DNA of 64,000 nucleotides from Sporosarcina sp. ACRSL (GCF_022346605.1 NZ_JAKRNT010000012.1:1-64000); one strand, 5' to 3'. Shown: positions 32,153 through 41,840, counted from the stretch's first letter. Numbers and translations: made by a program. Notes: generated by a model from the sequence alone, not told the origin.

Positions 32153-33616
32153 ATGTTTTCCAAGAAACAAAAATTGAAAGAACAACAGAATAGAAGCACC
32201 CTATATAGAAATATTCGAAAGGTCGGTGTCATCTCCATCCTCTTCGCAGGAATCGGAATTAGTTCAGGTTTCGCACTTGAAAAAGAGGGAGACTCGACAA
32301 TCCATACCGTCTACCATGTTTACTCGGACAATGAATATGTCGGGATGTTATCCGATGATAAAAAAATTGACCAATTAACAAAAGAGGAATTAGAGAAAGC
32401 GGCCTCCGAATACAAAGATCTCCCATTGACCATCGGCACTGAATTATCGGTCGTCCCTGAAAATGTATTTTCAGTTGGAACAGACGACGAACGAGTCCTT
32501 GGTAAACTTCAAGACTTGCTAACCGTTGAGGCGGAAGCAATCGGTGTCCAAATTGATGAAGAGACTGCCCTCTACGTCAAAGATATGGCCGAATATGAAG
32601 AAGTGATCCAGGAGCTTGTGTTGCAAACAGTTACCGAGAAGGAGCTTACGGAATTTGAAGCCCGTCAACAATCTACTGAAGCATTACCACCGTTGAAAGA
32701 AAATGAAACAAGACTTACGAATATTCAATTCAGTGCCGACATTCAGGCGACTGAAGGACAAACGCCACCGGAAGAAATCAGAAGTGTAGAAGAAGCGCTA
32801 ACCCTGTTGAATAAAGGCACATTGGAAGAGAAGAAATATGCCGTTCAGGAAGGGGACGTATTAGGCAAAATAGCCAGTGCGCATAATATGTCGACTGCAC
32901 AACTGCTCGAGATCAATCCGGGGATGACAGAAAATACTGTTCTACAAATAGGCCAGGAGTTGAACGTAACAACTCTCGAACCTTACGTAGAAGTGGAAGC
33001 CCATTATGAATCTAAAGAAATTACCCCGATTCAGTTCAAAAAACTGACTGAGAAAGACGAATCGGTATTCAAAGGTGAAAAGAGAGTTAAACAAAAAGGA
33101 ACGAACGGTAAGAAATCGGTCACCCATCTCGTAAGAAAAAAGAACGGAAAAGTGATCGGCCAATCTGTTGCGGAGGAACATGTACTCTCAGAACCCGTCC
33201 ATGAAGTGACGGTCGTCGGCACGAAAGTGATTCCTTCACGGGGGACAGGCAATTTCGCATGGCCGGCAGATGGCGGATACGTATCGAGCCAAATGGGGAA
33301 ACGATGGGGAAGGGTACACCAGGGCATTGACATTGCCCGTCCATCAACACGAGCAATTTTTGCTGCGGACAATGGCGTCGTTACGAATGTCGGATATCAT
33401 GGGACCTATGGAAACCGTATTATCATTACCCATAACAATGGCTATAAGACGTTGTACGCCCACCTGTCATCCACTAATGTGAAAGTAGGACAAACAGTAC
33501 CTAAAGGATCGAAAATCGGTGTCATGGGTTCTACAGGACGTTCTACAGGCACGCATTTGCATTTCGAAGTATTCAAGAATGGTTCCAATATTAATCCGTT
33601 AAGTGTGTTAAGATAA
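32153..33616 (+). CDS. LysM/G5/M23-family cell-wall endopeptidase
   Basis: A 487-residue exported murein hydrolase. A basic N-terminus and one hydrophobic segment (about 26-46) anchor or export it. Then comes an uncharacterised region, a LysM domain (YAVQEGDVLGKIASAHNMS to NPGMTENTVLQIGQEL), a G5 domain, and a C-terminal LytM/M23 zinc peptidase domain with His389-x3-Asp393 (HQGID) and His468-x-His470 (HLHFEV). M23 enzymes cut peptide cross-links. The gene sits directly before walR, whose regulon includes such hydrolases. The ribosome binding site GGAAGGAG is 12 nt from ATG 32153, a little distant. Confidence 0.9.
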   Translation: MFSKKQKLKEQQNRSTLYRNIRKVGVISILFAGIGISSGFALEKEGDSTIHTVYHVYSDNEYVGMLSDDKKIDQLTKEELEKAASEYKDLPLTIGTELSVVPENVFSVGTDDERVLGKLQDLLTVEAEAIGVQIDEETALYVKDMAEYEEVIQELVLQTVTEKELTEFEARQQSTEALPPLKENETRLTNIQFSADIQATEGQTPPEEIRSVEEALTLLNKGTLEEKKYAVQEGDVLGKIASAHNMSTAQLLEINPGMTENTVLQIGQELNVTTLEPYVEVEAHYESKEITPIQFKKLTEKDESVFKGEKRVKQKGTNGKKSVTHLVRKKNGKVIGQSVAEEHVLSEPVHEVTVVGTKVIPSRGTGNFAWPADGGYVSSQMGKRWGRVHQGIDIARPSTRAIFAADNGVVTNVGYHGTYGNRIIITHNNGYKTLYAHLSSTNVKVGQTVPKGSKIGVMGSTGRSTGTHLHFEVFKNGSNINPLSVLR

Positions 33617-33628
33617 AGAGTAAGGGAT

Positions 33629-33665
33629 GGAGACGCTACAGAATTCTGTTGGTGTCTCTTTTTCT
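33629..33665 (+). terminator. Terminator after the M23 peptidase gene
   Basis: GAGAC...GTCTC arms with ACAGAA/TTCTGT inside, followed by TTTTTCT. A TATAAT at 33715-33720 downstream is a candidate walR -10 with a weak -35 (TTTATC, 33692-33697). Confidence 0.7.
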
Positions 33666-33785
33666 AATTTCGTCTATGTATGGTCAGAAGGTTTATCGAA
33701 AGAAAAATAGAATATATAATAATAACGATTACACGTGATACGGATGTAATAAGTAGTCGCCAATTGGCGAGAAAGGGAATGAACG

Positions 33786-34496
33786 ATGCAAAATAAAACG
33801 ATTTTAGTTGTAGATGATGAAAAACCAATAGCTGACATATTAGAGTTCAATTTGAAGAAGGAAGGCTTTACTGTTCATTGCGCTTATGATGGCGAAGAGG
33901 CGCTTGAAAAAGTGGAAGAGGTGCAGCCGGATATTATGCTGCTCGATATTATGCTTCCGAAACGCGATGGCATGGAAGTGTGTAAGGAAGTTAGGAAGAA
34001 GTATGACTTCCCAATCATTATGCTGACGGCAAAGGATTCGGAAATCGATAAAGTGTTAGGTTTGGAGTTAGGTGCGGATGATTATGTGACGAAGCCGTTC
34101 GGCACACGCGAATTGATTGCCAGGGTGAAGGCAAACTTGCGCAGACATTCCAAAACATTGTCGGAAGAACAAGATGAGGCGACAAATGAAATTACAGTCG
34201 GAAGCCTTGTCATCCAACCGGATGCTTATTTAGTCCAGAAGCGCGGGGAGTCAATTGAATTGACGCACCGTGAATTCGAATTGCTTCATTATTTAGCAAA
34301 GCATATCGGACAAGTAATGACGCGGGAGCATCTGTTGCAAACAGTATGGGGCTATGATTATTTCGGGGATGTGCGGACAGTTGACGTAACGATTCGCCGT
34401 CTGCGTGAAAAGATCGAGGACACCCCGAGCCATCCGACGTGGATTGTAACAAGGCGTGGAGTCGGTTACTATTTGCGTGACCCAGAACAGGAGTAA
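33786..34496 (+). CDS. walR: Response regulator WalR (YycF)
   Basis: Essential OmpR/PhoB-type regulator of cell-wall metabolism genes. The 236-residue protein has a receiver domain (Asp10, Asp11, phospho-acceptor Asp54 in LLDIMLP, Lys in TAKD) and a winged-helix DNA-binding domain ([23 protein letters not shown]). ATG start. It heads the walRKHIJ-htrA block and is 5 nt from walK. Confidence 0.97.
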   Translation: MQNKTILVVDDEKPIADILEFNLKKEGFTVHCAYDGEEALEKVEEVQPDIMLLDIMLPKRDGMEVCKEVRKKYDFPIIMLTAKDSEIDKVLGLELGADDYVTKPFGTRELIARVKANLRRHSKTLSEEQDEATNEITVGSLVIQPDAYLVQKRGESIELTHREFELLHYLAKHIGQVMTREHLLQTVWGYDYFGDVRTVDVTIRRLREKIEDTPSHPTWIVTRRGVGYYLRDPEQE

Positions 34497-34501
34497 GGAA
34501 C

Positions 34502-36328
34502 ATGCAGAAAGTCGGTTTTTTTCGCTCCATCCATGTAAAGTTCGTCCTAATCTATATTTTGCTCATCGTTGTAGCGATGCAGATAATCGGGCTTTATTTT
34601 GCAAGGGAGCTTGAAGAGACGTTGAAGACGAACTTCACGACATCGGTCAAAGACAGGATGAATCTAGTGGAATTCAGTGTCCGTGAAGAAATGATGAAAG
34701 ATCGGTCACCGGACGATCCGTCACTCGAGCAGAGCTTGCGGACCGTCCTTTCGGGCTTTAATTCGGAAGATATTAATGAAATACGGGTGATCGATGCAAA
34801 GTATAAAATATTAGCCACATCCGAGCTTGGAAATCAATCATTAGTCCGCCAACGATCGATGGAAGACAGTGTGAGGAGGTCGATCTCCTCTGAAACGTTC
34901 TATGAGAATATCAACTTTGACCAGGCATCCGGCGAGCGTGTCATGGTGCGAGTCACACCGATTATGAACAATAACATGGAAGTCATCGGGGCTTTATATG
35001 TGACGGCCAATATTGAAAAAGTATTTAAGCAAATCAATGATATTAACCAAATACTTGCGGGTGGAGTGGCAGTTTCATTAGCGATCACTGTTATTATCGG
35101 AATCTTCATCGCACGGACCTTTACACGACCGATTTCAGATATGAGACGACAGGCACAAGCGATGGCTCAGGGGAATTTCTCGAGGAAGGTCCATGTATAT
35201 GGTGATGATGAAATGGGCCAACTTGCCATTGCCTTTAACCATTTGACGAATCAGCTCCAAGAGTCACAATCAACAACTGAAAGCGAGCAAAGGAAGCTTG
35301 CCTCTGTTCTTGAAAATATGACCGATGGTGTTATTTCAACAGACCGTAAAGGGCGAGTAAGTCTTATTAACGACTCTGCACTTATAATGCTCCGGCTGAC
35401 ACGAGATCTTGTGTTGAACCGCCCGATTACGAGCATATTGGGCCTGGAACAGGAGTATACGTTCGAAGATCTCATACAAGTCAAAGATTCTATCGCGCTC
35501 GATTTCAGTACGGAGAAGGAGCCTTATATATTGCGGGCGACTTTTTCCGTAACACAACGGGAGACTGGCTTCGTGAACGGCCTCATTGTCGTCCTGCATG
35601 ACAATACCGAACAGGAAAAGATCGACATGGAGCGCCGTGAGTTTGTTTCTAACGTGTCTCATGAGCTCCGTACCCCTTTGACAACGATGCGCAGCTATTT
35701 GGATGCGTTGGCGGAAGGAGCATGGAAGAACGAGGACATTGCCCCGTCCTTCCTTCGCGTGACACAGACAGAGACGGAGCGGATGATACGACTTGTGAAT
35801 GATTTGCTGAAACTGTCGAGGATGGACAGCAAAGAATATGAATTGAACACCGAATGGGTGGAATTCAACCATTTCTTCAACTCGATCATTGAGAGGTTCG
35901 AATTCTCAAAATCACAAAATGTTCATTTCAAGAGGCTGCTGCCATCTGCGGATCTTTTTGTCGAAATCGATACCGATAAAATGACGCAAGTAATCGACAA
36001 TATCATTTCGAATGCACTGAAATATTCTCCTGACGGTGGGGACGTCCGTTTCGGTGTGACTACGTCCGGGACATACATCAAAGTGATGATCTCTGACGAC
36101 GGCATGGGAATTCCAAAAGCAAATGTGAACCGCATTTTCGATCGTTTTTACAGGGCGGATCGCGCGAGGTCGAGGGCAATGGGCGGAACAGGTCTTGGAC
36201 TCGCCATCGCGAAGGAAATGATCATCGCTCATGGCGGGAAAATCTGGGCGGAAAGCGAAGAAGGGAAAGGGACTACGATTTTCTTTACGCTGCCTTTTGA
36301 ACAACAAGAGGAAGGTGAATGGGATTGA
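34502..36328 (+). CDS. walK: Sensor histidine kinase WalK (YycG)
   Basis: Membrane kinase partner of WalR. The 608-residue protein has two membrane helices flanking an extracellular PAS-like domain (about 12-200), a HAMP domain, a cytoplasmic PAS domain, the HisKA domain with phospho-acceptor His387 (SHELRTPLTT) and a HATPase domain (NALKYSPDGG, DDGMGIP, GTGLGLAIAKE). ATG start. It overlaps walH by 10 nt. Confidence 0.97.
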   Translation: MQKVGFFRSIHVKFVLIYILLIVVAMQIIGLYFARELEETLKTNFTTSVKDRMNLVEFSVREEMMKDRSPDDPSLEQSLRTVLSGFNSEDINEIRVIDAKYKILATSELGNQSLVRQRSMEDSVRRSISSETFYENINFDQASGERVMVRVTPIMNNNMEVIGALYVTANIEKVFKQINDINQILAGGVAVSLAITVIIGIFIARTFTRPISDMRRQAQAMAQGNFSRKVHVYGDDEMGQLAIAFNHLTNQLQESQSTTESEQRKLASVLENMTDGVISTDRKGRVSLINDSALIMLRLTRDLVLNRPITSILGLEQEYTFEDLIQVKDSIALDFSTEKEPYILRATFSVTQRETGFVNGLIVVLHDNTEQEKIDMERREFVSNVSHELRTPLTTMRSYLDALAEGAWKNEDIAPSFLRVTQTETERMIRLVNDLLKLSRMDSKEYELNTEWVEFNHFFNSIIERFEFSKSQNVHFKRLLPSADLFVEIDTDKMTQVIDNIISNALKYSPDGGDVRFGVTTSGTYIKVMISDDGMGIPKANVNRIFDRFYRADRARSRAMGGTGLGLAIAKEMIIAHGGKIWAESEEGKGTTIFFTLPFEQQEEGEWD

Positions 36329-37650
36329 AGTATATCGAACCAATCAAATCGATTATTTTACTATTACTCGTTCTGTTGAGTGTCACATTCACCTTTTCCA
36401 TATGGACGTATTCACCGCAGCTGCCTATTATTGAACAATCACCGACAGTGGATATTTCAATCGGTGAACGGAAAAAAGATCATGACATCATTAAGCCTTA
36501 TAAATTCGTCATTAAATATGACGAAGCTTTGAGAGGAACGACCGAGCAAACGAAAATTGATCAAGTATTGAAGGAAATGAGCACTTGGAAAGTATCTCAA
36601 CTCGTTCGTGAACCGAACGAGATGAATAAAACAGAGATGAAAGCTTTTTTTGAACAAACGAATCAGTTCACAATGTATTTCCAAGGTGATGTGCCGTTGC
36701 CTGTCTATGATAAGATTTTGCCTATCGAAGATGACATTCCACTACCTGATCGATTTAGCTTTGACCGTCTAGTCGTCCAATGGAATGCTAAAGAGATTGC
36801 GTTTAGAGTTCATTTCATCAGCCAGGCAACAGGTATCCATTATCATGGAAGAATATCTGCGAACGATATGATGACGTCTTACCGAAATATCGTTCAAGAG
36901 GGGCAAACCTTGCCAGTTTATGCTGAAGTGGCTGTCGAGGAGCCGGTTTATTTGGCAGTCCCTGCTGAACCGGTCAAAATGTCTCGTAGCACATATTACC
37001 AGGAAGAAATAAGTCCGACACGTTTTCGGGATGCGTTATTTAATGACCCGAATGCAGTGCGACGCAGCCAAGTCGATGCAACACATGAGGAGTTTGGAGA
37101 CGACCATGCACGATTAATCGTAAACACAAATACAAAAATGTTGAATTTTTTTCATCCTGCTGCAGAAATTCGGGAACCGGCAAACCCTTCTGTCCTATTG
37201 CAAGATGTAATTGACTCCATAAATGAACATGGGGGATGGACGGATTCTTACAGATATTCGTATATGAATTCATACTCTCGCTACGTGAAATTCCAGCTGT
37301 TCATCCATGGTTATCCTGTTTTCGGTGAACCGATGGGAACGACGGAAATTTCTCAAATATACGGCGAAAATCGGGTTTTCCGTTATAACCGTCCTTACTA
37401 TACACGTGGTGTGCTGTTACATGACGAGGAGATCGAGCTTCCTTCGGGCTTGGAAATTGCAAATGCGCTGAAGGAGTCAGAGAAGCTTGATATCGGAGCG
37501 GTCGAGGAAATTACGGTCGGTTACACTATGAGACATGATCAAGATCAACGGATATTTGTCATGGAGCCTGCCTGGTATTATTTGATCAAAGGGGACTGGT
37601 CCCGCTATGTACCTGATCAAGGCGGAGGTGAGCAGATTGGATTGGAGTAA
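36319..37650 (+). CDS. walH: WalRK accessory protein WalH (YycH)
   Basis: A 443-residue protein with one N-terminal membrane helix (about 8-30) and a large extracytoplasmic domain. YycH controls WalK activity together with YycI through membrane-helix contacts. Assigned from position and overall architecture; motifs include SFDRLVVQWNAKEIAFRVHF-type strands. ATG 36319 lies inside the end of walK. Confidence 0.9.
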   Translation: MGLKYIEPIKSIILLLLVLLSVTFTFSIWTYSPQLPIIEQSPTVDISIGERKKDHDIIKPYKFVIKYDEALRGTTEQTKIDQVLKEMSTWKVSQLVREPNEMNKTEMKAFFEQTNQFTMYFQGDVPLPVYDKILPIEDDIPLPDRFSFDRLVVQWNAKEIAFRVHFISQATGIHYHGRISANDMMTSYRNIVQEGQTLPVYAEVAVEEPVYLAVPAEPVKMSRSTYYQEEISPTRFRDALFNDPNAVRRSQVDATHEEFGDDHARLIVNTNTKMLNFFHPAAEIREPANPSVLLQDVIDSINEHGGWTDSYRYSYMNSYSRYVKFQLFIHGYPVFGEPMGTTEISQIYGENRVFRYNRPYYTRGVLLHDEEIELPSGLEIANALKESEKLDIGAVEEITVGYTMRHDQDQRIFVMEPAWYYLIKGDWSRYVPDQGGGEQIGLE

Positions 37651-38473
37651 AACGAAAACCATTTTTATCGTCGTCTTTTCGATATTAAATATTTTTCTCT
37701 ATTCCTTGTATTTGAATCAGCATACGGAAGCCCAAAATGTACAAGTAGCGAGGAAAGCGTCGATTGAGGATTTGATGAAGCAAGAGAACATTACGTACAA
37801 TTTACCGCAAGTCGTTAAAAATGACTTCTCCTACATATCCGCTGACATGAAGTCATTCTCGCAGGATGAACTGGATTTGTTGGAAGACCAGTCTATCCTC
37901 ATTGAGGATGATACTCGGATTGAATCCGAAATGGAGGTTCCGGTTTCCATACGGAATGCAAAAGGAGATCCTCATTTCACGGATTTCCTCGCGAAATATG
38001 TATGGGGTGGAGCTGAATATGAGCTTTGGGAAGTGGACGAGGAAGATCGGAAAGCCATCTTCTTTCAAAAGGTGGATGGCGAACCAATCTTCTATAGTCC
38101 GAATGCCACGCTGATCATCTATTGGGATGACAATTTTGAAGTAACTCATTATGAGCAGCGGATGCTAGAAAAATTCTCAAGCGATAACCTTAAAAAAGAA
38201 GTATTAACTCAAGATGAAGCGGTCGGATCCCTTGCAACGCGAGGGTTTTTGAAGCAGGATTCCAAAGTGTTGAAAGTGACGCCGGGATACTCGTCACTTG
38301 TCCAATTGACGGAAACTCAAGTATTTGCTCCGACCTGGAATATTCGTGTAGAATTGAAGGATGGAACGATTGAAAATCATTTCATAAATGCCATAGAAGG
38401 TAAAGTGATAGAATTCCAATTCGAGAAAGTGGAAGAGGAAGAACTTGAAGAGGCTGAGGATGAAAAAGAATAA
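37637..38473 (+). CDS. walI: WalRK accessory protein WalI (YycI)
   Basis: A 278-residue, single-pass protein beginning MDWSKTKTIFIV, the characteristic YycI start, followed by an extracytoplasmic domain and an acidic Glu-rich tail. It acts with WalH on WalK. TTG 37637 is the start: GGAGGTG lies 6 nt upstream and the residues match the family N-terminus. It overlaps the end of walH by 14 nt. Confidence 0.92.
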   Translation: MDWSKTKTIFIVVFSILNIFLYSLYLNQHTEAQNVQVARKASIEDLMKQENITYNLPQVVKNDFSYISADMKSFSQDELDLLEDQSILIEDDTRIESEMEVPVSIRNAKGDPHFTDFLAKYVWGGAEYELWEVDEEDRKAIFFQKVDGEPIFYSPNATLIIYWDDNFEVTHYEQRMLEKFSSDNLKKEVLTQDEAVGSLATRGFLKQDSKVLKVTPGYSSLVQLTETQVFAPTWNIRVELKDGTIENHFINAIEGKVIEFQFEKVEEEELEEAEDEKE

Positions 38474-38485
38474 GGAGTTTTTCAT

Positions 38486-39274
38486 ATGCGTTTTAGTGTG
38501 CTTGCAAGTGGCAGCACGGGCAATTCAGTATATATCGAAACCGAAAAGCATGCTTTCCTCGTAGATGCGGGACTGAGTGCGAAAAGAATGGAGCAGCAAC
38601 TGGAAAGCATCGGTCGTTCTATGGAGCAAGTAGATGGCATCTTCGTTACCCATGAGCATAGTGACCATATAAAAGGGATTGGCGTGCTCGCACGAAGATA
38701 CAAAATGCCGATCTATGCGAATGAAAAGACATGGCTTGCAATGAATGGACTTGTCGGTGAGATTCCAGTGGATCAACGTTACCATTTCAACATGGAGACG
38801 AATATGTCATTCGGTTCGCTTGATATTCAGTCGTTCGCCGTTTCCCATGACGCCGCGGATCCGATGTTTTATGTATTCCACGAAAATGACCGGAAACTTG
38901 CAATCATTACGGATACAGGATATGTGAGCGACCGGATGAAAGGGCATATAAACGGAGCCGACGCATTCGTCTTTGAAAGCAATCATGACGTCAGTATGCT
39001 GCAGATGGGACGCTACCCATGGTCCGTCAAACGCCGGATCTTGAGCGACGTCGGACATGTATCGAATGAAGATGCGGCTATCGCGATGAGCGAAGTAGTA
39101 GCCCAAAAAGAGACAAGAATCTATTTGTCCCATTTGAGCAAGGATAACAATATGAAAGATCTCGCAAGGATGAGCGTTTCGCAAACATTGGAAGCATACG
39201 GGATCCGTACGGGAGAATTCGTGCATTTGCATGATACCGATGCGGAAAAACCAACCGAGCTTGTCACTGTTTAA
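38486..39274 (+). CDS. walJ: Metallo-beta-lactamase fold hydrolase WalJ (YycJ)
   Basis: A 262-residue MBL-fold protein with the metal motif THEHSDH (His56, His58, Asp60, His61), and later FESNHD and YLSHLS. YycJ homologues act as nucleases or in coordinating division with replication in Gram-positives. ATG start with AAGGAG upstream. Last gene before the walJ terminator. Confidence 0.94.
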   Translation: MRFSVLASGSTGNSVYIETEKHAFLVDAGLSAKRMEQQLESIGRSMEQVDGIFVTHEHSDHIKGIGVLARRYKMPIYANEKTWLAMNGLVGEIPVDQRYHFNMETNMSFGSLDIQSFAVSHDAADPMFYVFHENDRKLAIITDTGYVSDRMKGHINGADAFVFESNHDVSMLQMGRYPWSVKRRILSDVGHVSNEDAAIAMSEVVAQKETRIYLSHLSKDNNMKDLARMSVSQTLEAYGIRTGEFVHLHDTDAEKPTELVTV

Positions 39275-39283
39275 TAAAATGTT

Positions 39284-39313
39284 AAAAGCCTTGCCTACGG
39301 GTGAGGCTTTTTC
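39284..39313 (+). terminator. Terminator after walJ
   Basis: AAAGCCT and AGGCTTT arms with an inner GCC/GGG pairing, then TTTTT. Confidence 0.85.
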
Positions 39314-39345
39314 TATTTTGATTTCAGGAAGTGGTCCACCGAGCA

Positions 39346-39451
39346 ACGCTCAAAGAGACGTGTTCCGCGCCCCCAAAGAGAAGTGTTTCGCGCCAAAAGA
39401 GAAGCGTTTCGCGCTCAAAGATACGCGTTACACACTCAAAGAAACGTTGCG
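39346..39451 (+). repeat. Tandem array of ~21-bp degenerate repeats, array 3
   Basis: Five consecutive units begin at 39346, 39367, 39390, 39411 and 39432 (lengths 21, 23, 21, 21, 20). The consensus is GCGCTCAAAGA-ACG-GTTTC. The array lies between the walJ terminator and htrA. Period and GCGC/AAA composition link it to the arrays at 13567 and 26821. Confidence 0.7.
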
Positions 39452-39552
39452 ACTCGAGCAAGCCTTCACCAACAAAGTTAAAGAAAGATTTGATTTTAAA
39501 CAACATGATTAGGGTAAAGTAAATGTAACTGTCTATAGAAAGGGAGAGGAGA

Positions 39553-40911
39553 ATGGACGAATTCAATCAAGGTCCGCGCAAGGAAGAAGATAAGCAGGAC
39601 ATTCATAATCAAGAACCTGAAGGACGTAAAGAACCTCAAAATCTTCAAGAACCCGAAGAACGTAAAGAACCTCAAAGTCTTCAAGAACCTGAAGAACCTG
39701 AAGAACTTGAAAAACGTGAAGAACCGATAAGATACCGCGAATCTCCAACCAAATCGAAACGCCGAGGCGGATTTCTGCCTGCCTTGTTCGGTGCAATTCT
39801 AGGTGGGCTCATCGTCTGGTTACTGATGAATTTCACTTTGGATAAGGAGAATGTGTCGCCTCAAGTCGGGGGTGAAACGACGGGTAATAATAACCTCACG
39901 AGCGAGCGGGTCTCCATGGATATTAATACGGATGTCACCAACGTTGTCTCCGAAGTAGCGGATACGGTCGTCGGCATAACGAATTTACGAACCGTGCGCG
40001 ATTTTTGGTCTGCAACGGAAACGACGAGGGAAGGTAGCGGATCTGGCGTCATTTATAAGAAGGAAGGCGATAAAGCGTACATTGTCACAAACCATCATGT
40101 CGTTGAAAATGCGGAGGAATTGGAAATCACATTTGATGATGGGACGAAGGTGGACGGACGACTCGTCGGCAGTGATATGTGGACTGATTTAGCCGTCGTT
40201 GAAATCGATGCAGCCCCTGTCAAAACTGTAATTGAATTTGGGGATTCGGATGCATTGAAGCGTGGGGAAACAGTTATCGCAATCGGTAACCCCCTCGGTC
40301 TTGGTTTTGCAGGCTCTGTGACGATGGGCGTCGTCTCCGGAAAAGACCGGTCGATCCCAATTGATTTCGACCAGAATGGTACGGTCGATTGGCAAGCTGA
40401 TGTCCTACAGACGGATGCCGCCATCAATCCCGGCAACTCAGGCGGTGCGCTTATTAACCTAGCGGGCCAACTTATCGGCATCAACTCGATGAAAATTACG
40501 CAGTCAACCGTGGAAGGAATCGGACTTGCCATTCCGATCAATATCGCAGTACCCATCATCGAGGACCTTGAAAAAACCGGTACAGTTCAGCGACCGACAA
40601 TGGGCGTCAGTCTCTTTAACTTGGAGGATGTCCCTACTTCAGAACGAAGAAGAATGTTGAATTTACCGGAGGAGATTGTTGAAGGTGTCATCGTCACTCA
40701 AGTATTCCGCAACACACCTGCTCAAGCGGCTGGCGTACAGCAGTATGATGTCATCGTGGAAATGGATGGAGAGAAGATTACAGATATGGTCGGTTTGCGA
40801 AAGCATCTGTATAACGAGAAAAAAGTTGGAGACACGATGACGATGAAAGTGTACCGTGATGGAAAACTGATTGACATACAAATGGAATTGAGGGACGGCA
40901 ACACATTCTAA
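39553..40911 (+). CDS. htrA: HtrA-type membrane serine protease
   Basis: A quality-control protease (HtrA/DegP family) of the outer face of the membrane. The 452-residue protein has a Glu/Pro-rich cytoplasmic N-terminus containing a 12-residue tandem repeat (EPEGRKEPQNLQ, EPEERKEPQSLQ, partial third; residues 21-47), one membrane helix (about 74-95), a trypsin-like domain with His182, Asp212 and Ser296 (GNSGG), and a C-terminal PDZ domain. ATG start after GGAGAGGAGA. It closes the wal block, as in B. subtilis (YyxA). Confidence 0.95.
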   Translation: MDEFNQGPRKEEDKQDIHNQEPEGRKEPQNLQEPEERKEPQSLQEPEEPEELEKREEPIRYRESPTKSKRRGGFLPALFGAILGGLIVWLLMNFTLDKENVSPQVGGETTGNNNLTSERVSMDINTDVTNVVSEVADTVVGITNLRTVRDFWSATETTREGSGSGVIYKKEGDKAYIVTNHHVVENAEELEITFDDGTKVDGRLVGSDMWTDLAVVEIDAAPVKTVIEFGDSDALKRGETVIAIGNPLGLGFAGSVTMGVVSGKDRSIPIDFDQNGTVDWQADVLQTDAAINPGNSGGALINLAGQLIGINSMKITQSTVEGIGLAIPINIAVPIIEDLEKTGTVQRPTMGVSLFNLEDVPTSERRRMLNLPEEIVEGVIVTQVFRNTPAQAAGVQQYDVIVEMDGEKITDMVGLRKHLYNEKKVGDTMTMKVYRDGKLIDIQMELRDGNTF

Positions 40912-40989
40912 ACAATGTGGTATAAAAGCAGGCAGAAAACTGAATGGAATGTTACACTTTTAACAAGGCTGTAATATTATTTATCCACA

Positions 40990-41031
40990 ACAGGCAGCAT
41001 AGCAGAACATCGGCTATACTGCCTGTTTTTT
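40990..41031 (+). terminator. Terminator after htrA
   Basis: ACAGGCAG (40990-40997) and CTGCCTGT (41019-41026), extended by ATAGC/GCTAT, followed by six T. Confidence 0.9.
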
Positions 41032-41107
41032 CTGTAGAAGTTATACGCATGTGGATAAAAAAACGAAATTGTTAATAACTTTGTGTAAAAATCAAGTGGA
41101 GAAAGAA

Positions 41108-41281
41108 GTGTGGAAGATGAAAATATATTGTTGTGAAACCCACGTCAATCATGCACTAGACGTTTTTATCGCGAAAGAGGAAACGTTTCCGATTCTAGAA
41201 ACAATTAAGAAAGACGAAAAGTTATCCACAAAATGCGAGTACTGTGACACGCCCGCAACGTATATTGTGGCGAACGGATAA
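41108..41281 (+). CDS. CxxH/CxxC small protein
   Basis: A 57-residue protein with two Cys/His pairs: CCETH near the start and CEYC near the end, likely a small zinc-binding protein. It matches the CxxH/CxxC family found between htrA and rlmH in many Bacillales; function unknown. GTG 41108 has GGAG 6 nt upstream; ATG 41117 (MKIYCC) is the family-typical start and is equally possible. The frame extends upstream to 41051 but that part looks non-coding. Confidence 0.82.
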   Translation: MWKMKIYCCETHVNHALDVFIAKEETFPILETIKKDEKLSTKCEYCDTPATYIVANG

Positions 41282-41360
41282 TCGGGCACTACATATAGTT
41301 TTTTCTGTGGATATGTGAATAAGTTCTGTGTATAACATTTCAGCAAAGGTGGACAACCCT

Positions 41361-41840
41361 GTGAATATTACAATTGTGTCAGTTGGCAAACTAAAAGAAA
41401 AATATTTAAAAATGGGCATGGATGAATATGCCAAACGTCTCGGCGCCTACGCCAAAATAGAGCTCGTCGAAGTACCAGATGAAAAGGCTCCCGAGTCATT
41501 AAGTGAAGCAGACATGGAAATCGTCAAGAAAAAAGAAGGGGACAGGATCCTTGCGAAAATCAGTCAAGACGCATACGTAATTGCTCTGGCGATTGAGGGG
41601 AAGATGAAAACGAGCGAGGAATTGGCGGCTGGAATGGAGTCGTTGATGACATATGGCCGAAGCAAAGTCGTCTTCGTCATCGGCGGATCTCTTGGATTAC
41701 ATAATGATGTATATAAACGCGCGGATGAGCTGTTATCGTTTTCTAAAATGACATTTCCTCATCAGTTGATGAAATTGGTGTTATTGGAGCAGATCTATCG
41801 AGGATTTCGAATTATGCGGGGGGAACCGTATCATAAGTAA
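41361..41840 (+). CDS. rlmH: 23S rRNA (pseudouridine-1915-N3)-methyltransferase RlmH
   Basis: A SPOUT-family methyltransferase that methylates the pseudouridine at 1915 of 23S rRNA. From GTG 41361 (AAAGGTGG 8 nt upstream) it is 159 residues, the same as the B. subtilis protein, with the SAM-knot motifs FVIGGSLGL and [15 protein letters not shown] and the invariant C-terminus RGEPYHK. This gene is orfX in staphylococci, the integration site of SCC elements. Its last six codons are the first of seven attachment-site copies here, and the gene is intact. Confidence 0.98.
   Translation: MNITIVSVGKLKEKYLKMGMDEYAKRLGAYAKIELVEVPDEKAPESLSEADMEIVKKKEGDRILAKISQDAYVIALAIEGKMKTSEELAAGMESLMTYGRSKVVFVIGGSLGLHNDVYKRADELLSFSKMTFPHQLMKLVLLEQIYRGFRIMRGEPYHK
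41823..41840 (+). repeat. SCC-type attachment site, copy 0 (3' end of rlmH)
   Basis: GAACCGTATCATAAGTAA encodes Glu-Pro-Tyr-His-Lys-stop, the end of rlmH. It is the counterpart of the staphylococcal attSCC, GAAGC(A/T)TATCATAAGTAA. A weaker partial match (TACCACAAGTAA, 41968-41979) lies 130 nt downstream and may be a decayed extra copy. Confidence 0.85.

Larger units (their letters stand above)
40981..41335. promoter_or_regulatory. DnaA-box cluster around the CxxH/CxxC gene, upstream of rlmH
   Basis: Perfect boxes are at 40981-40989, 41050-41058 and 41222-41230 (the last inside the small gene). One-mismatch boxes TGTGGATAT (41306-41314), TGTGAATAA (41314-41322) and TGTGTATAA (41327-41335) lie just before rlmH. 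B. subtilis has a DnaA-box cluster at its rlmH homologue (yydA), so this is a conserved origin-distal cluster. Confidence 0.75.
40000..41823 (+). other. placeholder corrected in next entry
   Basis: Entry void: coordinates were entered wrongly; the site is described in the following entry. Confidence 0.

Noticed and set aside
41823..41840. An attachment-site feature entry with a wrong end coordinate (41823 to 40000, confidence 0)
   Set aside because: Entry error. It should be ignored; the correct site is 41823-41840.
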